A DNA stretch of 64,000 bases, taken from contig NZ_CAKXZS010000030.1 in assembly GCF_935822925.1 (NCBI RefSeq), forward strand, positions 121,553-185,552. Reading direction: 5' to 3'. The position numbers were made by a program, and so were the translations under genes. The notes beneath the pieces were generated by a model. That model was not told the DNA's origin, searched no databases, and saw only the letters and a program-made list of their open reading frames with translations. This document shows positions 43,077 through 51,880 of this stretch, one piece after another. The stretch comes from Mesorhizobium ventifaucium (GTDB lineage Bacteria; Pseudomonadota; Alphaproteobacteria; Rhizobiales; Rhizobiaceae). The stretch's first letter is position 1. Each line of letters starts with the position of its first letter.

Positions 43077-43904
43077 ATGACTTCCAACAATGATCCGGGC
43101 AACAATGATCCGGGTGGATCACCGGCAGGCTGGACGATCAAGCTCGGAGAGTCGCCTATAGTAGGTACAGCTATCCACAGCGGCACCGACGTTGGCAGGG
43201 CTTGTCGATCGCTCATGTGTCTCTCCGATCCCGACCGGCGTCGAGAAGAGGACCCGTTCACCGAGCGTTTCATCGCCGATTTTCCTACCCAGATCATCGT
43301 TCATCGGTCACGCTTCCAAGTGGATCTGAACCGTGCGCGAGACGCTGCGGTCTACCGGTCGCCGGACCAGTCCTGGGGCCTGAAAGTCTGGCGAGAGCAG
43401 CCGGACGAGGACATCGTTACGGAGTCTCTCTCCTTTCACGACGCCTTCTACAGTGAGCTGAACCGTGTCCTTGCCGGTATCGAGAAGCGCCATGGCAGGT
43501 TCGTTCTCATCGACGTCCATAGTTATAATCACCGGCGCGACGGACGGGAGGCTATGCCTACGTCCCGTGACGTCGCGCCCGACATCAACATCGGTACGTC
43601 TTCCATGGACCGCGAGCGCTGGGCACCAGTCGTCGACGCCTTCATCGAGACGCTTCGCGGCCAGCGTCTCAATGGCGAGCCGATCGACGTGCGCGAGAAT
43701 GTGTCCTTCCAGGGCAAGGGCGAACAGACCCGTTTCGTCCATGCCAATTTTCCGGAAACCGGGTGTGCCATCGCCGTCGAGTTCAAGAAGATTTTCATGG
43801 ACGAATGGAGTGGCGAACCCGACTGGGGAACAATCGAGCGGCTGCGCGCCATGCTGGCATCTACGGTGCCCGTCCTGGAGTCGGCGCTGCGGGCCATGCG
43901 ATGA
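43077..43904 (+). CDS. N-formylglutamate amidohydrolase family protein
   Basis: The product is 275 aa from the ATG at 43077 (another ATG in frame at 43026). It shows the zinc-binding blocks AIHSGTDVGRA (His), REEDPFTERFIADF (Glu/Asp) and LIDVHSYNHRR (Asp, His), plus HRSRFQVDLNRARD, the Arg-rich substrate region. Classical members cleave N-formylglutamate in histidine breakdown; the paralogue here lies in an operon with a QEGLA-motif peptidase and an ATP-grasp ligase, not hut genes. It probably removes an acyl or peptide-like group from another amino-acid conjugate. The stop overlaps the next start by ATGA. Confidence 0.85.
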   Translation: MTSNNDPGNNDPGGSPAGWTIKLGESPIVGTAIHSGTDVGRACRSLMCLSDPDRRREEDPFTERFIADFPTQIIVHRSRFQVDLNRARDAAVYRSPDQSWGLKVWREQPDEDIVTESLSFHDAFYSELNRVLAGIEKRHGRFVLIDVHSYNHRRDGREAMPTSRDVAPDINIGTSSMDRERWAPVVDAFIETLRGQRLNGEPIDVRENVSFQGKGEQTRFVHANFPETGCAIAVEFKKIFMDEWSGEPDWGTIERLRAMLASTVPVLESALRAMR

Positions 43905-45769
43905 AGCCCAAGCTCGTTGAGCCCGCGCCTCCATTGGCGCAAATCGAATTGGACCTGGACGCGCTTTTGCGGGACGGCAAGCCAATCCGCCGCGATTTCG
44001 GCAATGGCAACCGTTTGCACATGGATCGGCCGCTGCCCTTTCTGTGTGTCCATGTTGGGTCACATCAGGATGCGGCATTCCATGCCGTCTCCAGCAACGC
44101 GGCCTATCTGATCGCGGCCGACATCGGCCTCGCCGGCGAGGCCGCGCGGCTGGTGGTGCGAAGGATGCGCGATCACTGCGGCGCCTTCCTCATGCTGGAC
44201 ATCGGCGAGTTGGCCGAAGACCGGTTCCTGACCGACGATGTTCCGTTCCTGCCGCCCTTCGAGATTGCGCTGGCCTGCGGCGACACGGCGGCGGAGAAGG
44301 CGGCACTCAAACGCTTCGCCACCGCTGCGTCCGCACGCGAAGCAAAATACCGCACGCCCCGCGTCGACGAACTCAACCCCACGACACGCGCCGAAGCACG
44401 GCTTCTGGATGATCTCGGTGATGCGGCGTGCTTGACGGTACGCTTCGCACCGATTTACCGGGTGCCTGGCACCAAGCGCGTCTACCCCGAACTCCACGAC
44501 CTTGTCGTCGCCAATATCGTCGATTCCGCGCTTCAGGCCGTCAGCGCCTTCCTGAAGGCATCAAGGCTGGAACAGCCGGCAACCCATCGTTCGCTGGGGC
44601 GGCGCGCCTATATCGACGCCGTGGTGCGCGCTGATCGGGCGATCGACAACGTCGCGTCGACATTCGATTTTCTGCTTGCCGTCACACCGATCAATGCCGA
44701 ACCAGCCTGGCTGGAATTCCAGGCAGGCGCCTTCGAACGTGTGCCCGTACTGCTCTACAGGCCGCTCGAGTTCGAGATCGCCGGCCAGAAACGGAAGCTC
44801 TATTCGGTCTCGCTCGATCATCTGGAAGATCCGCTGCTGACCACGCTGCTCTCGGAAAAGCAGCAGGAACTCGATCTCCAGCTGTCGATGCTCGCGGCGC
44901 GCGAAACGCCCCGCTTCGTCGAACTCGGACGAGCACTCTATGGTAGCGTCGAGCCGAGCCTGGCGGCGCGAGCACGCGCCATTCTCGAAAAGGCGCCCAG
45001 CGTTGCGTCGGCGGCCCGACAGAAGGGCCTGGGCGCCGACGCTGTCGCCGCGGCCGCGCGAGACATGATCGCCGGCTACCGGGCAGCCTATCCCGAATTC
45101 GATGCCTCCGTGGAGATCCGCGGCGACCTGCCGGCCGGCCTCCTCGTCTCTCGAAACCGGCTGCTGGTTTCACGCGATACCAATCTTCCACCGGAACGTC
45201 TGATTGCGCTGCTTAGCCACGAGATCGGTGTCCATCTGCTGACCTATTTCAACGGCGATGCGCAGGGGCTCGCCATTTTCCGCAACGGGCTCGCCGGCTA
45301 TGAGGGCATGCAGGAGGGGCTGGCCGTGCTAGCGGAATATCTGGTCGGCGGCATGACCGCAGCGCGGTTGAGGCTGATCGCGGCCAGGGTTATCGCCTGT
45401 CAGGCGATGCTCGACGGCGCAACATTCGAGGAGACCTTCCGCATCCTCCACAAGGATTTCGGTCTCGACGATCGCAGCGCCTTCAACGTCGTGCTGCGTG
45501 TCTTTCGAGGCGGTGGCCTTGCGAAAGACGCCATCTATCTGCGGGGCATGGTGCAGGTCCTCGATCATCTGAAGGACGGCGGCAGCCTCACGCCGTTCTG
45601 GATCGGCAAGATCTCCGCCGCGCATTTCGGAGCGATCCAGGAACTCAACGCGCGCGGCTTGCTGCGGGTGCCGCGCCTCGAGCCTGCGTTCCTCTCTTCC
45701 GACGCGGCGCGTCCGCGCCTCAAGAAAGCGATGGCGGGAATGGGTCCGATCGATATGGTTGAAACTTAA
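43901..45769 (+). CDS. QEGLA-motif metallopeptidase-like protein (DUF1704/TIGR02421)
   Basis: The 622 aa product has HEIGVHLLTYFNG at residues 440-452 and MQEGLAVLAEYLVGG with QEGLA at 471-475; His440, Glu441, His445 and Glu472 look like a zinc site of the H-E-x-x-x-H plus downstream Glu type. This family, sometimes called flavohemoglobin expression-modulating QEGLA proteins, is related to eukaryotic tubulin tyrosine carboxypeptidases (KIAA0895/MATCAP), suggesting carboxypeptidase activity. The N-terminal 300 residues are unassigned. It is coupled to the preceding amidohydrolase and 14 bp before an ATP-grasp gene. Confidence 0.85.
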   Translation: MKPKLVEPAPPLAQIELDLDALLRDGKPIRRDFGNGNRLHMDRPLPFLCVHVGSHQDAAFHAVSSNAAYLIAADIGLAGEAARLVVRRMRDHCGAFLMLDIGELAEDRFLTDDVPFLPPFEIALACGDTAAEKAALKRFATAASAREAKYRTPRVDELNPTTRAEARLLDDLGDAACLTVRFAPIYRVPGTKRVYPELHDLVVANIVDSALQAVSAFLKASRLEQPATHRSLGRRAYIDAVVRADRAIDNVASTFDFLLAVTPINAEPAWLEFQAGAFERVPVLLYRPLEFEIAGQKRKLYSVSLDHLEDPLLTTLLSEKQQELDLQLSMLAARETPRFVELGRALYGSVEPSLAARARAILEKAPSVASAARQKGLGADAVAAAARDMIAGYRAAYPEFDASVEIRGDLPAGLLVSRNRLLVSRDTNLPPERLIALLSHEIGVHLLTYFNGDAQGLAIFRNGLAGYEGMQEGLAVLAEYLVGGMTAARLRLIAARVIACQAMLDGATFEETFRILHKDFGLDDRSAFNVVLRVFRGGGLAKDAIYLRGMVQVLDHLKDGGSLTPFWIGKISAAHFGAIQELNARGLLRVPRLEPAFLSSDAARPRLKKAMAGMGPIDMVET

Positions 45770-45783
45770 GCGGAGTCTCCTCG

Positions 45784-46830
45784 ATGCGCATTGCGTTCTT
45801 TGTCAATTCCATTGAGAGCGAGACGCCCGCCTACACGACGACAGCGTTGGCGCTGGCCGCTGTCCAGCGCGGCCATTCTGTCGTCTATGTTGAACCTGGC
45901 GACTTCATACTGCGTCCGGACGACAGCCTGGCCGTCAGCGTCGCGGTTCTGCCGGACGCTCCCTACAAGACGTCCGACAGATTGTATGCTGCCCTGAAGG
46001 ATGCAGCGAAGCAGAAAAAGACCTCCGCGATCAGCGATATCGACATTGTGTTTCTGCGCAATGACCCATCGCTGGATGCCAGCGATCGACCATGGGCCGC
46101 CAACGCAGGCGTTATGTTCGGGCGGCTCGCAGCGGAACGCGGCGTGATTGTCGTGAACGATCCGGATGGCCTGGGACAGGCGCAGAGCAAGCTCTACCTT
46201 CAGTCTTTTCCCGAGGCGGTCAGGCCGGCTACCCTGATATCGCGCAGTATTACCGAGATCCGCGCATTTATCGACAAACACTCGAAGGGCTGCGTCGTCA
46301 AACCACTCCAAGGATCGGGTGGCAAGAACGTCTTCCATATAGCGACACCTACCGATTCCAACCTCAACCAGATTTTCGAAGCGGCCAGCGGTGACGGCTA
46401 TCTCATCGCGCAGGTCTACATTCCGGAGGCCAAGGCTGGTGACGTGCGTCTTTTCCTGATGAACGGTCTGCCGCTGGTGCGCGACGGCAATTACGCAGCC
46501 TTTCGCCGCGTTCCAGCCAAGGGCGACGTCCGGTCCAATATCCATGCCGCTGGAACAGCCCGCAAAGTCAAGGTAACGGGCACGATATTGGGCATTGCCG
46601 AGATGGTGCGCCCCAAATTGATCAATGACGGCATGTTTCTGGTTGGGCTCGACATCGTCGGAGACAAACTTCTGGAGATCAACGTCTTCACGCCAGGCGG
46701 GCTGACACGGCTCGCCGTCATGTACAAGACGGATTTTGCCACAAGCGTCATCATTGCGCTGGAGGAGAAGCGGACGCTGCGGCAAGCCTATGGAAAGACC
46801 ATGACAAATTCGCGGCTGGCGACGCTCTGA
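45784..46830 (+). CDS. Glutathione-synthetase-like ATP-grasp ligase
   Basis: The 348 aa product has an N-terminal pre-ATP-grasp domain (MRIAFFVNSIESETPAYTTT, IDIVFLRNDPSLDA) and a GshB-like ATP-grasp core: GCVVKPLQGSGGKNVF (Lys and glycine loop), YIPEAKAGDVRLFLMNG, and LLEINVFTPGGL with the metal-binding Glu and Asn. The layout matches GshB, but length, context and lack of other glutathione genes suggest a different amino-acid or peptide ligase. Together with the amidohydrolase and the QEGLA peptidase it forms a make/cut system for an unidentified amide. Confidence 0.85.
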   Translation: MRIAFFVNSIESETPAYTTTALALAAVQRGHSVVYVEPGDFILRPDDSLAVSVAVLPDAPYKTSDRLYAALKDAAKQKKTSAISDIDIVFLRNDPSLDASDRPWAANAGVMFGRLAAERGVIVVNDPDGLGQAQSKLYLQSFPEAVRPATLISRSITEIRAFIDKHSKGCVVKPLQGSGGKNVFHIATPTDSNLNQIFEAASGDGYLIAQVYIPEAKAGDVRLFLMNGLPLVRDGNYAAFRRVPAKGDVRSNIHAAGTARKVKVTGTILGIAEMVRPKLINDGMFLVGLDIVGDKLLEINVFTPGGLTRLAVMYKTDFATSVIIALEEKRTLRQAYGKTMTNSRLATL

Positions 46831-46868
46831 GGGATGCAGGCAAGCCGGCTAGCAGGCCAACTAGGACC

Positions 46869-46926
46869 GCAAGTGGGTTGAGGTTCGCACTGAGCCTCTG
46901 GCGTCATTCGGCTGAAGACGCCGGCC
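46869..46926 (+). pseudogene. Remnant 3' end of a second GFA gene (direct repeat of 42901-42958)
   Basis: The 58 bases match the end of the intact GFA gene at about 88% identity. The reading frame is kept (RKWVEVRTEPLASFG then stop), and most differences are in third codon positions, so this is a diverged allele, not a fresh copy. The two copies flank the three-gene operon between them in direct orientation. Confidence 0.8.
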
Positions 46927-47278
46927 GGGTCTGTCCAGACTAGGGCAGAATCCAATCACTCTGAACGACCGAGTTCAATCCTTGTCTGCCCTTCGTTCGG
47001 AGAACTTCTACGGCAAGTTCTGACCCATCTCGGTCGTTGTTCGCAGATCATTCGAACGTCGCCCTACGCGCTGAAAGCGGCCATTGCTTTAACGGCAACC
47101 TGATGAATTGGCCCGACATCTCGATATTTCGTCCGCGCTGCGTCATCCGAATGCGACATGTGCGCTTTCGGATGACCTCCGGACTACGGCGTCAGTCTGC
47201 TTTCGATCTTGCGCCCGAAAGTGTGCTCATGCCCGTCGGGGCCGTTCGATGACATCGTCTCATCACGCCTCCAATTCC
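46927..47278. other. Intergenic stretch with no supported gene
   Basis: Short frames only, with no ribosome site or family likeness. The region follows the GFA remnant and precedes the convergent beta-propeller gene. Confidence 0.5.
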
Positions 47279-49348
47279 TCATTCGTACCCGCGTGCCGGC
47301 CCGATCTGCGGTGCGCGGACGGGCTTGGCCATTCCGTAGAACACGACAATGCCATGCCCGCCGCAACGGGTCGAAACACCCTCATCGGGTTTGCCATAAC
47401 ACGACTCGGGGTCCTGCCAGTTGTTGGATACCCAGACGTTTCCGGCGGGGTCGACGGAGGCGTCGACCAGCATTTGCATCCCGCCGCCCTTATAGCCGCC
47501 GGGCGGCGAAATCGGATCGCCAGTCTTCATGCCAGCCGGGCAGGTCTCAGTCCGCGCACCGCAGAGTTCCGTCAGGCCTCCGCCAGGCGCGAAGTTGGAA
47601 ATCCAGACGTGATCGTTGCCATCAATTGACACCGCCCAAGCCCCCCAGATACTACCTGGATTAAACGGTGACCCGGGTGCTGGACTGCCGTCAGGTTGCA
47701 GCATCGACACGCTTCCCAAGCCGGGGTGGTCCAGCAGATCTTGTAGGGCAACGTGGTCGAACGCCGTGAGCGATGCCCCGGTGAGCTTTAGGTACGCAAG
47801 ACGCGCCTTAGTTTCCAGCGTCAGTCCTGACCCTAACGAATTGGTGATCCAGGCGTTGCCTTTGCTGTCGATTGCCATGCCTTTGCCACTGCCACCGCCG
47901 GTGGGAAACACCTCGACCTTGCTAGGGTCGCTGGCAGGGAAGCGTGTGACTGTGTCGCCGATGGCGTTGGTGATCCATATTCGATCCTGCTGGTCGATCG
48001 CCAGGTGGAACGGACCGTTGAGCTTGCAGGGGCTGTCCTTGTTGGGCTTGCCGTCGGTGGACTGGCAATAGAACTTCACCTTTGTCGGATCGCCCTTCGG
48101 CATGTAGATTACCTTGTCGTCACCGAAATCCAACGCCCAGACATCGCCATTGGGCGTAACAATAATGCCTTGCATCGTGCTGATCTTGCCGCCGAAATTG
48201 TAACCCTCAGGCGGCGAAAGCGGCTTGCCGGTCTTGTCGAACAGCGAGATTGTCTTGCCGCTGGTATTGGTTACCCACACGCGGTCGTTGGCATCGATCG
48301 TAGTGCCGAACCCAGGGCCTAGCAGGCCCCCGCCGGTGAATCCACTGGTCATTGGTGAAAGCGGCCGTCCGTCCGGAGCGAACTTTGATAAATTGCCGTT
48401 CCATAGGTCGTCATGCCCCTGCCACCCAACGAGGAAGTTGTCACCGCTCCAGGCGTTGCCCTCGCTGTCGAACATCACCTTGGCGCCGCCCGCGTTGCCG
48501 CCGCCGGAGAACTTGAGCGGCAGGACCCATGCGCCGGGCGCGAAGCTCAGATAAGGCATGAACGGCGTTGCGCGCATATGCTTGCCTTGGGGTACCGGAA
48601 AAAAGGCGTCCAGCAGTGCGAAGACGCGCTCCGGCTTGAACCCCGCATTGTGTGCAATCGATAGGGCCGCAGCTAGCGTGTCCGGCGGCGCCTTACCGTC
48701 CCGCCCGGTCGCGGCGGCAAATAGGCTGTCGCATGCATCGGCCTTCACCCGCGTGACACAGCCAGCCATTACGTTTGATAGCGTGGCGAAGTTGGCCATC
48801 GTCGGCGTCTGGCCACTGTTGAGAGGGTCCTGAATGACGCTTCCCCAGCCACCAGTTGAGAGGTCAACAAAGTTGGGCACATTGCCCGCAGCGGCCTTGA
48901 GGCCGAGCGCATGGCCCCTGATTGCAGTGCCGTCGAAAAACTGTGCGTGCGTCCACACCGAGGCTATCGTCGTCATCTCGTTGATTGTCACTTTGGCTGG
49001 CGGTGTGGGACCTACCGCTGCTATTAGCGAGATAGCCGGGTTGTTACCGCTTGCCTTGTTGGCTGTCGGTTCACCGCCGGTAGGGACGAGATAGAGGGTG
49101 CTGTCGTTGCTCGGCGCCCCGGCAAAACTCAGCATGAACCGGCCATCGGTACCGCTTTCTGTCCGGGCGAGCTGCGCGGGGACGTCGGCACTCGCAGCCC
49201 AAAGCGTGACCATCGCCTTAGCGATCGGGGCGCCCGCGCCGAGCACCTGACCTTCGAGCTGCTGCTGCGCGGACGTCGGCGCGATTGCCATCGTCATCAT
49301 GGTAGCGAGTGGGAGCAGAGTTAACCAAATCTGCCAAGCGTGTTTCAT
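47279..49348 (-). CDS. Secreted beta-propeller (NHL/SMP-30-like) protein
   Basis: The 689 aa product starts at the ATG at 49348 after AGGAGA. A signal peptide (MKHAWQIWLTLLPLATMMTM, cleaved after TSA) is followed by a carboxypeptidase-regulatory-like domain (LEGQVLGAGAPIAKAMVTLW) and a helical middle. From residue about 280 there are repeated propeller blades with the tell-tale D-x-x-(G/D)-x-x-W-(V/I)-(T/S)-N pattern: DANDRVWVTNTSG, DQQDRIWITNAIGD, DSKGNAWITNSLG, DGNDHVWISNFAPG and DPAGNVWVSNNWQD. Such proteins are lactonases, lyases or binding scaffolds. Function unknown; likely periplasmic. Confidence 0.8.
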   Translation of the reverse strand: MKHAWQIWLTLLPLATMMTMAIAPTSAQQQLEGQVLGAGAPIAKAMVTLWAASADVPAQLARTESGTDGRFMLSFAGAPSNDSTLYLVPTGGEPTANKASGNNPAISLIAAVGPTPPAKVTINEMTTIASVWTHAQFFDGTAIRGHALGLKAAAGNVPNFVDLSTGGWGSVIQDPLNSGQTPTMANFATLSNVMAGCVTRVKADACDSLFAAATGRDGKAPPDTLAAALSIAHNAGFKPERVFALLDAFFPVPQGKHMRATPFMPYLSFAPGAWVLPLKFSGGGNAGGAKVMFDSEGNAWSGDNFLVGWQGHDDLWNGNLSKFAPDGRPLSPMTSGFTGGGLLGPGFGTTIDANDRVWVTNTSGKTISLFDKTGKPLSPPEGYNFGGKISTMQGIIVTPNGDVWALDFGDDKVIYMPKGDPTKVKFYCQSTDGKPNKDSPCKLNGPFHLAIDQQDRIWITNAIGDTVTRFPASDPSKVEVFPTGGGSGKGMAIDSKGNAWITNSLGSGLTLETKARLAYLKLTGASLTAFDHVALQDLLDHPGLGSVSMLQPDGSPAPGSPFNPGSIWGAWAVSIDGNDHVWISNFAPGGGLTELCGARTETCPAGMKTGDPISPPGGYKGGGMQMLVDASVDPAGNVWVSNNWQDPESCYGKPDEGVSTRCGGHGIVVFYGMAKPVRAPQIGPARGYE

Positions 49349-49369
49349 AGCTGTCTCCTGCGCCGTCAT

Positions 49370-49688
49370 TTGGCGTCAACGACACCAGGCGGGCTGCCGA
49401 ATGGTCACCAACCTGCGCCGTTCCTACATGGGCAAAATATGATCATTGGGTGATGTTCTGACGACAGAGCGTCCCGCATTGCCCTCCGTCAGTATTATGC
49501 AGGAATCGTCGACGCGATATTGCCCTTTAGGGAAGCGGCGACGTCATTGATCCCCATTTGAGGACGTTCATCCCAGCCATCGGCTAAGTCCGAGATTGGC
49601 GCTAATTGCTCGTTCCCATCGACGAGACGAATGGCAACATTCCATCCGTCTCGGCCATTGGCGACAGCCAGCTGGTTGAGTTTTGACT
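49370..49688. other. Intergenic region
   Basis: About 320 bp between the beta-propeller gene and the ABC operon end. It contains one imperfect hairpin (CGAGACGAATGG / CCATCCGTCTCG, 49623-49653) that may terminate the ABC operon, though without a T-run. Nothing else is seen. Confidence 0.5.
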
Positions 49689-50417
49689 CTAATGCCGCAG
49701 GATCTTGCTCAGGAAGGCGCGGCTGCGGTCGGTCTTGGGGTGCGAGAAGAATTCATCCGGCGTGCCGCTCTCGACGATGGCGCCGGCATCCATGAACACC
49801 ACGCGCTGGGCGACCTTGCGGGCAAAGCCCATCTCATGCGTCACCACCATCATGGTCATGCCTTCCTCGGCCACCGCGACCATGACGTCGAGCACTTCCG
49901 AGATCATCTCGGGGTCGAGCGCCGAGGTCGGCTCGTCGAACAGCATGATCTTGGGGCGCATGCCGAGGCAGCGGGCGATCGCCACGCGCTGCTGCTGACC
50001 GCCGGAGAGTTGCGCCGGATAGGCGTTCACCTTGTCGGCAAGACCGACCTTGGCCAGCAGTTCGCGCCCGGCCTTCTCGGCTTCAGCGCGCGGGATCTTA
50101 CGCACATGGATCGGCGCCAGCGTCACGTTCTCGAGCGCCGTCTTGTGGGGATAGAGGTTGAAGGACTGGAAGACGAAGCCGATCTCGGTGCGCAGCCGCG
50201 TCATGTTGGTGGCGGGATCGCCGAGGCGCTGGCCGTCGACCACCAGGTCGCCGTCGCGGATCGTCTCCAGCCCGTTGATGCAGCGGATCAAGGTGCTCTT
50301 GCCCGAGCCGCTCGGCCCGCAGACGACGACCACCTCGCGCGGCTCGACGCTCAGCGTGATATCCTTCAGCACATTGAGCGCGCCGAACCATTTGTTGACG
50401 CCGCGAAACTCGATCAT
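49689..50417 (-). CDS. Polar amino-acid ABC transporter ATPase
   Basis: The 242 aa product is taken from the ATG at 50417 (MIEFRGVNKWFG); a GTG 10 codons earlier is possible. Walker A is GPSGSGKST, the Q-loop FVFQSFNLYPHK, the signature LSGGQQQR, Walker B IMLFDEPTSALDPE and the switch VTHEMGF. This is the GlnQ/HisP branch. It closes the operon Lrp - saccharopine dehydrogenase-like - binding protein - two permeases - ATPase, so the substrate is probably lysine or a related amino acid. Confidence 0.9.
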   Translation of the reverse strand: MIEFRGVNKWFGALNVLKDITLSVEPREVVVVCGPSGSGKSTLIRCINGLETIRDGDLVVDGQRLGDPATNMTRLRTEIGFVFQSFNLYPHKTALENVTLAPIHVRKIPRAEAEKAGRELLAKVGLADKVNAYPAQLSGGQQQRVAIARCLGMRPKIMLFDEPTSALDPEMISEVLDVMVAVAEEGMTMMVVTHEMGFARKVAQRVVFMDAGAIVESGTPDEFFSHPKTDRSRAFLSKILRH

Positions 50418-50443
50418 GCCGGTGCGACCTTTGATGGGTTTCG

Positions 50444-51118
50444 TCACAATTGCACCTCGCCATGAGCCGCACCCATGCGCTGCTCCAACCGGCGGGCCAG
50501 CATGATCAGCGGATAGCAGACGATGAAATAGCCGAGGCCGACGAGGAAGAAGACCAGGAGGCCGTTGGGCACACGCTGCACCACCAGCCAGCCGACGCGG
50601 GTGAGGTCGGTGAGCCCGATGGCCGAGACAACAGAGGAATCCTTGATCAGCAGCACATACTGCCCGACCAGTGGCGGCAGCACGATGCGCATCGCCTGCG
50701 GCAGCACCACCTGGCGCATGCGATGCCATCGCGACAGGCCGGACGCCAGCGCCGCCTCGACCTGGCCGGTCGGTACCGAGCGGATGCCGGCGACGACGAT
50801 CTCGCAGATGAAGCAGGCGGCCAGATTGGTCAGCGCGATTATGCCGGCGGTGAAGGCGTCCAGCTCGATGCCGAGTTCCGGCAGGATGAAGAAGATCAGG
50901 AAGATCTGCACCAGGAACGGCGTGCCGCGGATCAGGTCGACCCAAGCGCCGATCACGCTGCTGATCAGCCGGTTGCCGCCGGTTCTAAGGATGCCGAGGC
51001 CAAAGCCGATCAGCGTGCCCAGCACCAGGCTGATCAGCGACAGCATCACGGTCATGCCGAGGCCGCGCAAGGCGAGGGGATAGCTGCCGGCGAGGCTTTG
51101 CAGCTGCTGCCAGATCAT
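50444..51118 (-). CDS. Amino-acid ABC transporter permease (second)
   Basis: The 224 aa product has the polar-amino-acid permease pattern: DLIRGTPFLVQIFLIFFILP, the EAA loop GQVEAALASGLSRWHRMRQV and VLPQAMRIVLPPLVGQYVLL, with about five helices. The start overlaps the end of the preceding permease by ATGA. It forms the membrane part with that permease, which is frameshifted in this sequence. Confidence 0.9.
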   Translation of the reverse strand: MIWQQLQSLAGSYPLALRGLGMTVMLSLISLVLGTLIGFGLGILRTGGNRLISSVIGAWVDLIRGTPFLVQIFLIFFILPELGIELDAFTAGIIALTNLAACFICEIVVAGIRSVPTGQVEAALASGLSRWHRMRQVVLPQAMRIVLPPLVGQYVLLIKDSSVVSAIGLTDLTRVGWLVVQRVPNGLLVFFLVGLGYFIVCYPLIMLARRLEQRMGAAHGEVQL

Positions 51119-51785
51119 GTCCGTGCCCCCGCTAGGCCGAGCCAGCGCCCGGACAGCGCCGCCAGTCCCTTCAGCCCGTAATAGAGCAGCAGGTAGAAGG
51201 CGGCGATGGTGATGAAACCTTCCGCCGGCATGAAACGGTCGGAGGCCAGCAGTTGTCCGGCGCGCGTCAGTTCGGCGACCGCGATCAGCGACAGCAGAGC
51301 GGAATCCTTGACCAGCACGATCGCCTGGCCGAGCAGCGGCGGGATCGTCACCTTGAACGCCTGCGGCAGGATGACCAGTCGCATGCGCTGGACATAGGTC
51401 ATCCCCGAAGCGACGCCGGCCTCGACCTGGCCGCGCGGGATCGACAGGATGCCGGCGCGGATGATCTCTCCGACATAGGCGCCGCTGTTCAGTGACAAGC
51501 AAGGATGCCGACGACGAGCTCAGGCAGGATGATGCCGAGCCGCGGCAGGCCGAAATAGAGGAAATAAAGCTGCGCCAGCAACGGCGTGGCGCGCACCGCG
51601 TCGATATAGGCCTTGGCCGGCATGCGGAACAGCCGGCCGCGCTGCAGGTTCATGGCGGTGAGCACGATGCCGACGGCGAGCGCGCCGGCAAAGGCGAGGA
51701 CAGACAGCCACACAGTCGTGACGAGGCCCTGCCCGAACAGGGGCAGATATTCGATGATGGTGCGGAAGCTGAAATTTTCGAGCAT
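51115..51785 (-). pseudogene. Amino-acid ABC transporter permease (first), frameshifted near base 51499
   Basis: Two frames share one gene. From 51785 (MLENFSFRTIIEYLPLFGQG) the protein runs to LPRLGIILPELVVGILACH and stops at 51489. The rest (SLNSGAYVGEIIRAG, the EAA loop GQVEAGVASGMTYVQRM, VILPQAFKVTIPPLLGQAIV) is in another frame and ends at 51115, overlapping the second permease. One missing base in the GGC-ATC-CTT-GC-TTG context at about 51499 accounts for it. If real, the importer would be inactive; if an error, the gene is an ordinary about 223 aa permease. Confidence 0.85.
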
Positions 51786-51816
51786 CGCTGGGCGGTGAAT
51801 GGTGAATGGTTAATAG

Positions 51817-51880
51817 TTAGCGAGTAGCGAGTAGCGAGTAGCGAATAGTGATTAGAGACTACTCGCTACTCGCTACTCAG
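51817..51880. repeat. Heptamer repeats forming a hairpin between permease and binding-protein genes
   Basis: The left side has GAGTAGC units in tandem (GAGTAGCGAGTAGCGAGTA) and the right side carries the exact complement (TACTCGCTACTCGCTACTC), with about 20 bases between them. The right arm reaches the end of the binding-protein gene. Strings of this kind are common in rhizobial intergenic DNA. Confidence 0.85.

Noticed and set aside
45784..46830. Considered as gshB (glutathione synthetase)
   Set aside because: The N-terminal region and gene neighbourhood do not fit glutathione synthesis; I kept the broader ATP-grasp call.
51817..51880. Considered as a CRISPR array
   Set aside because: The units are 7 bp, contiguous and without spacers; no cas gene lies nearby.
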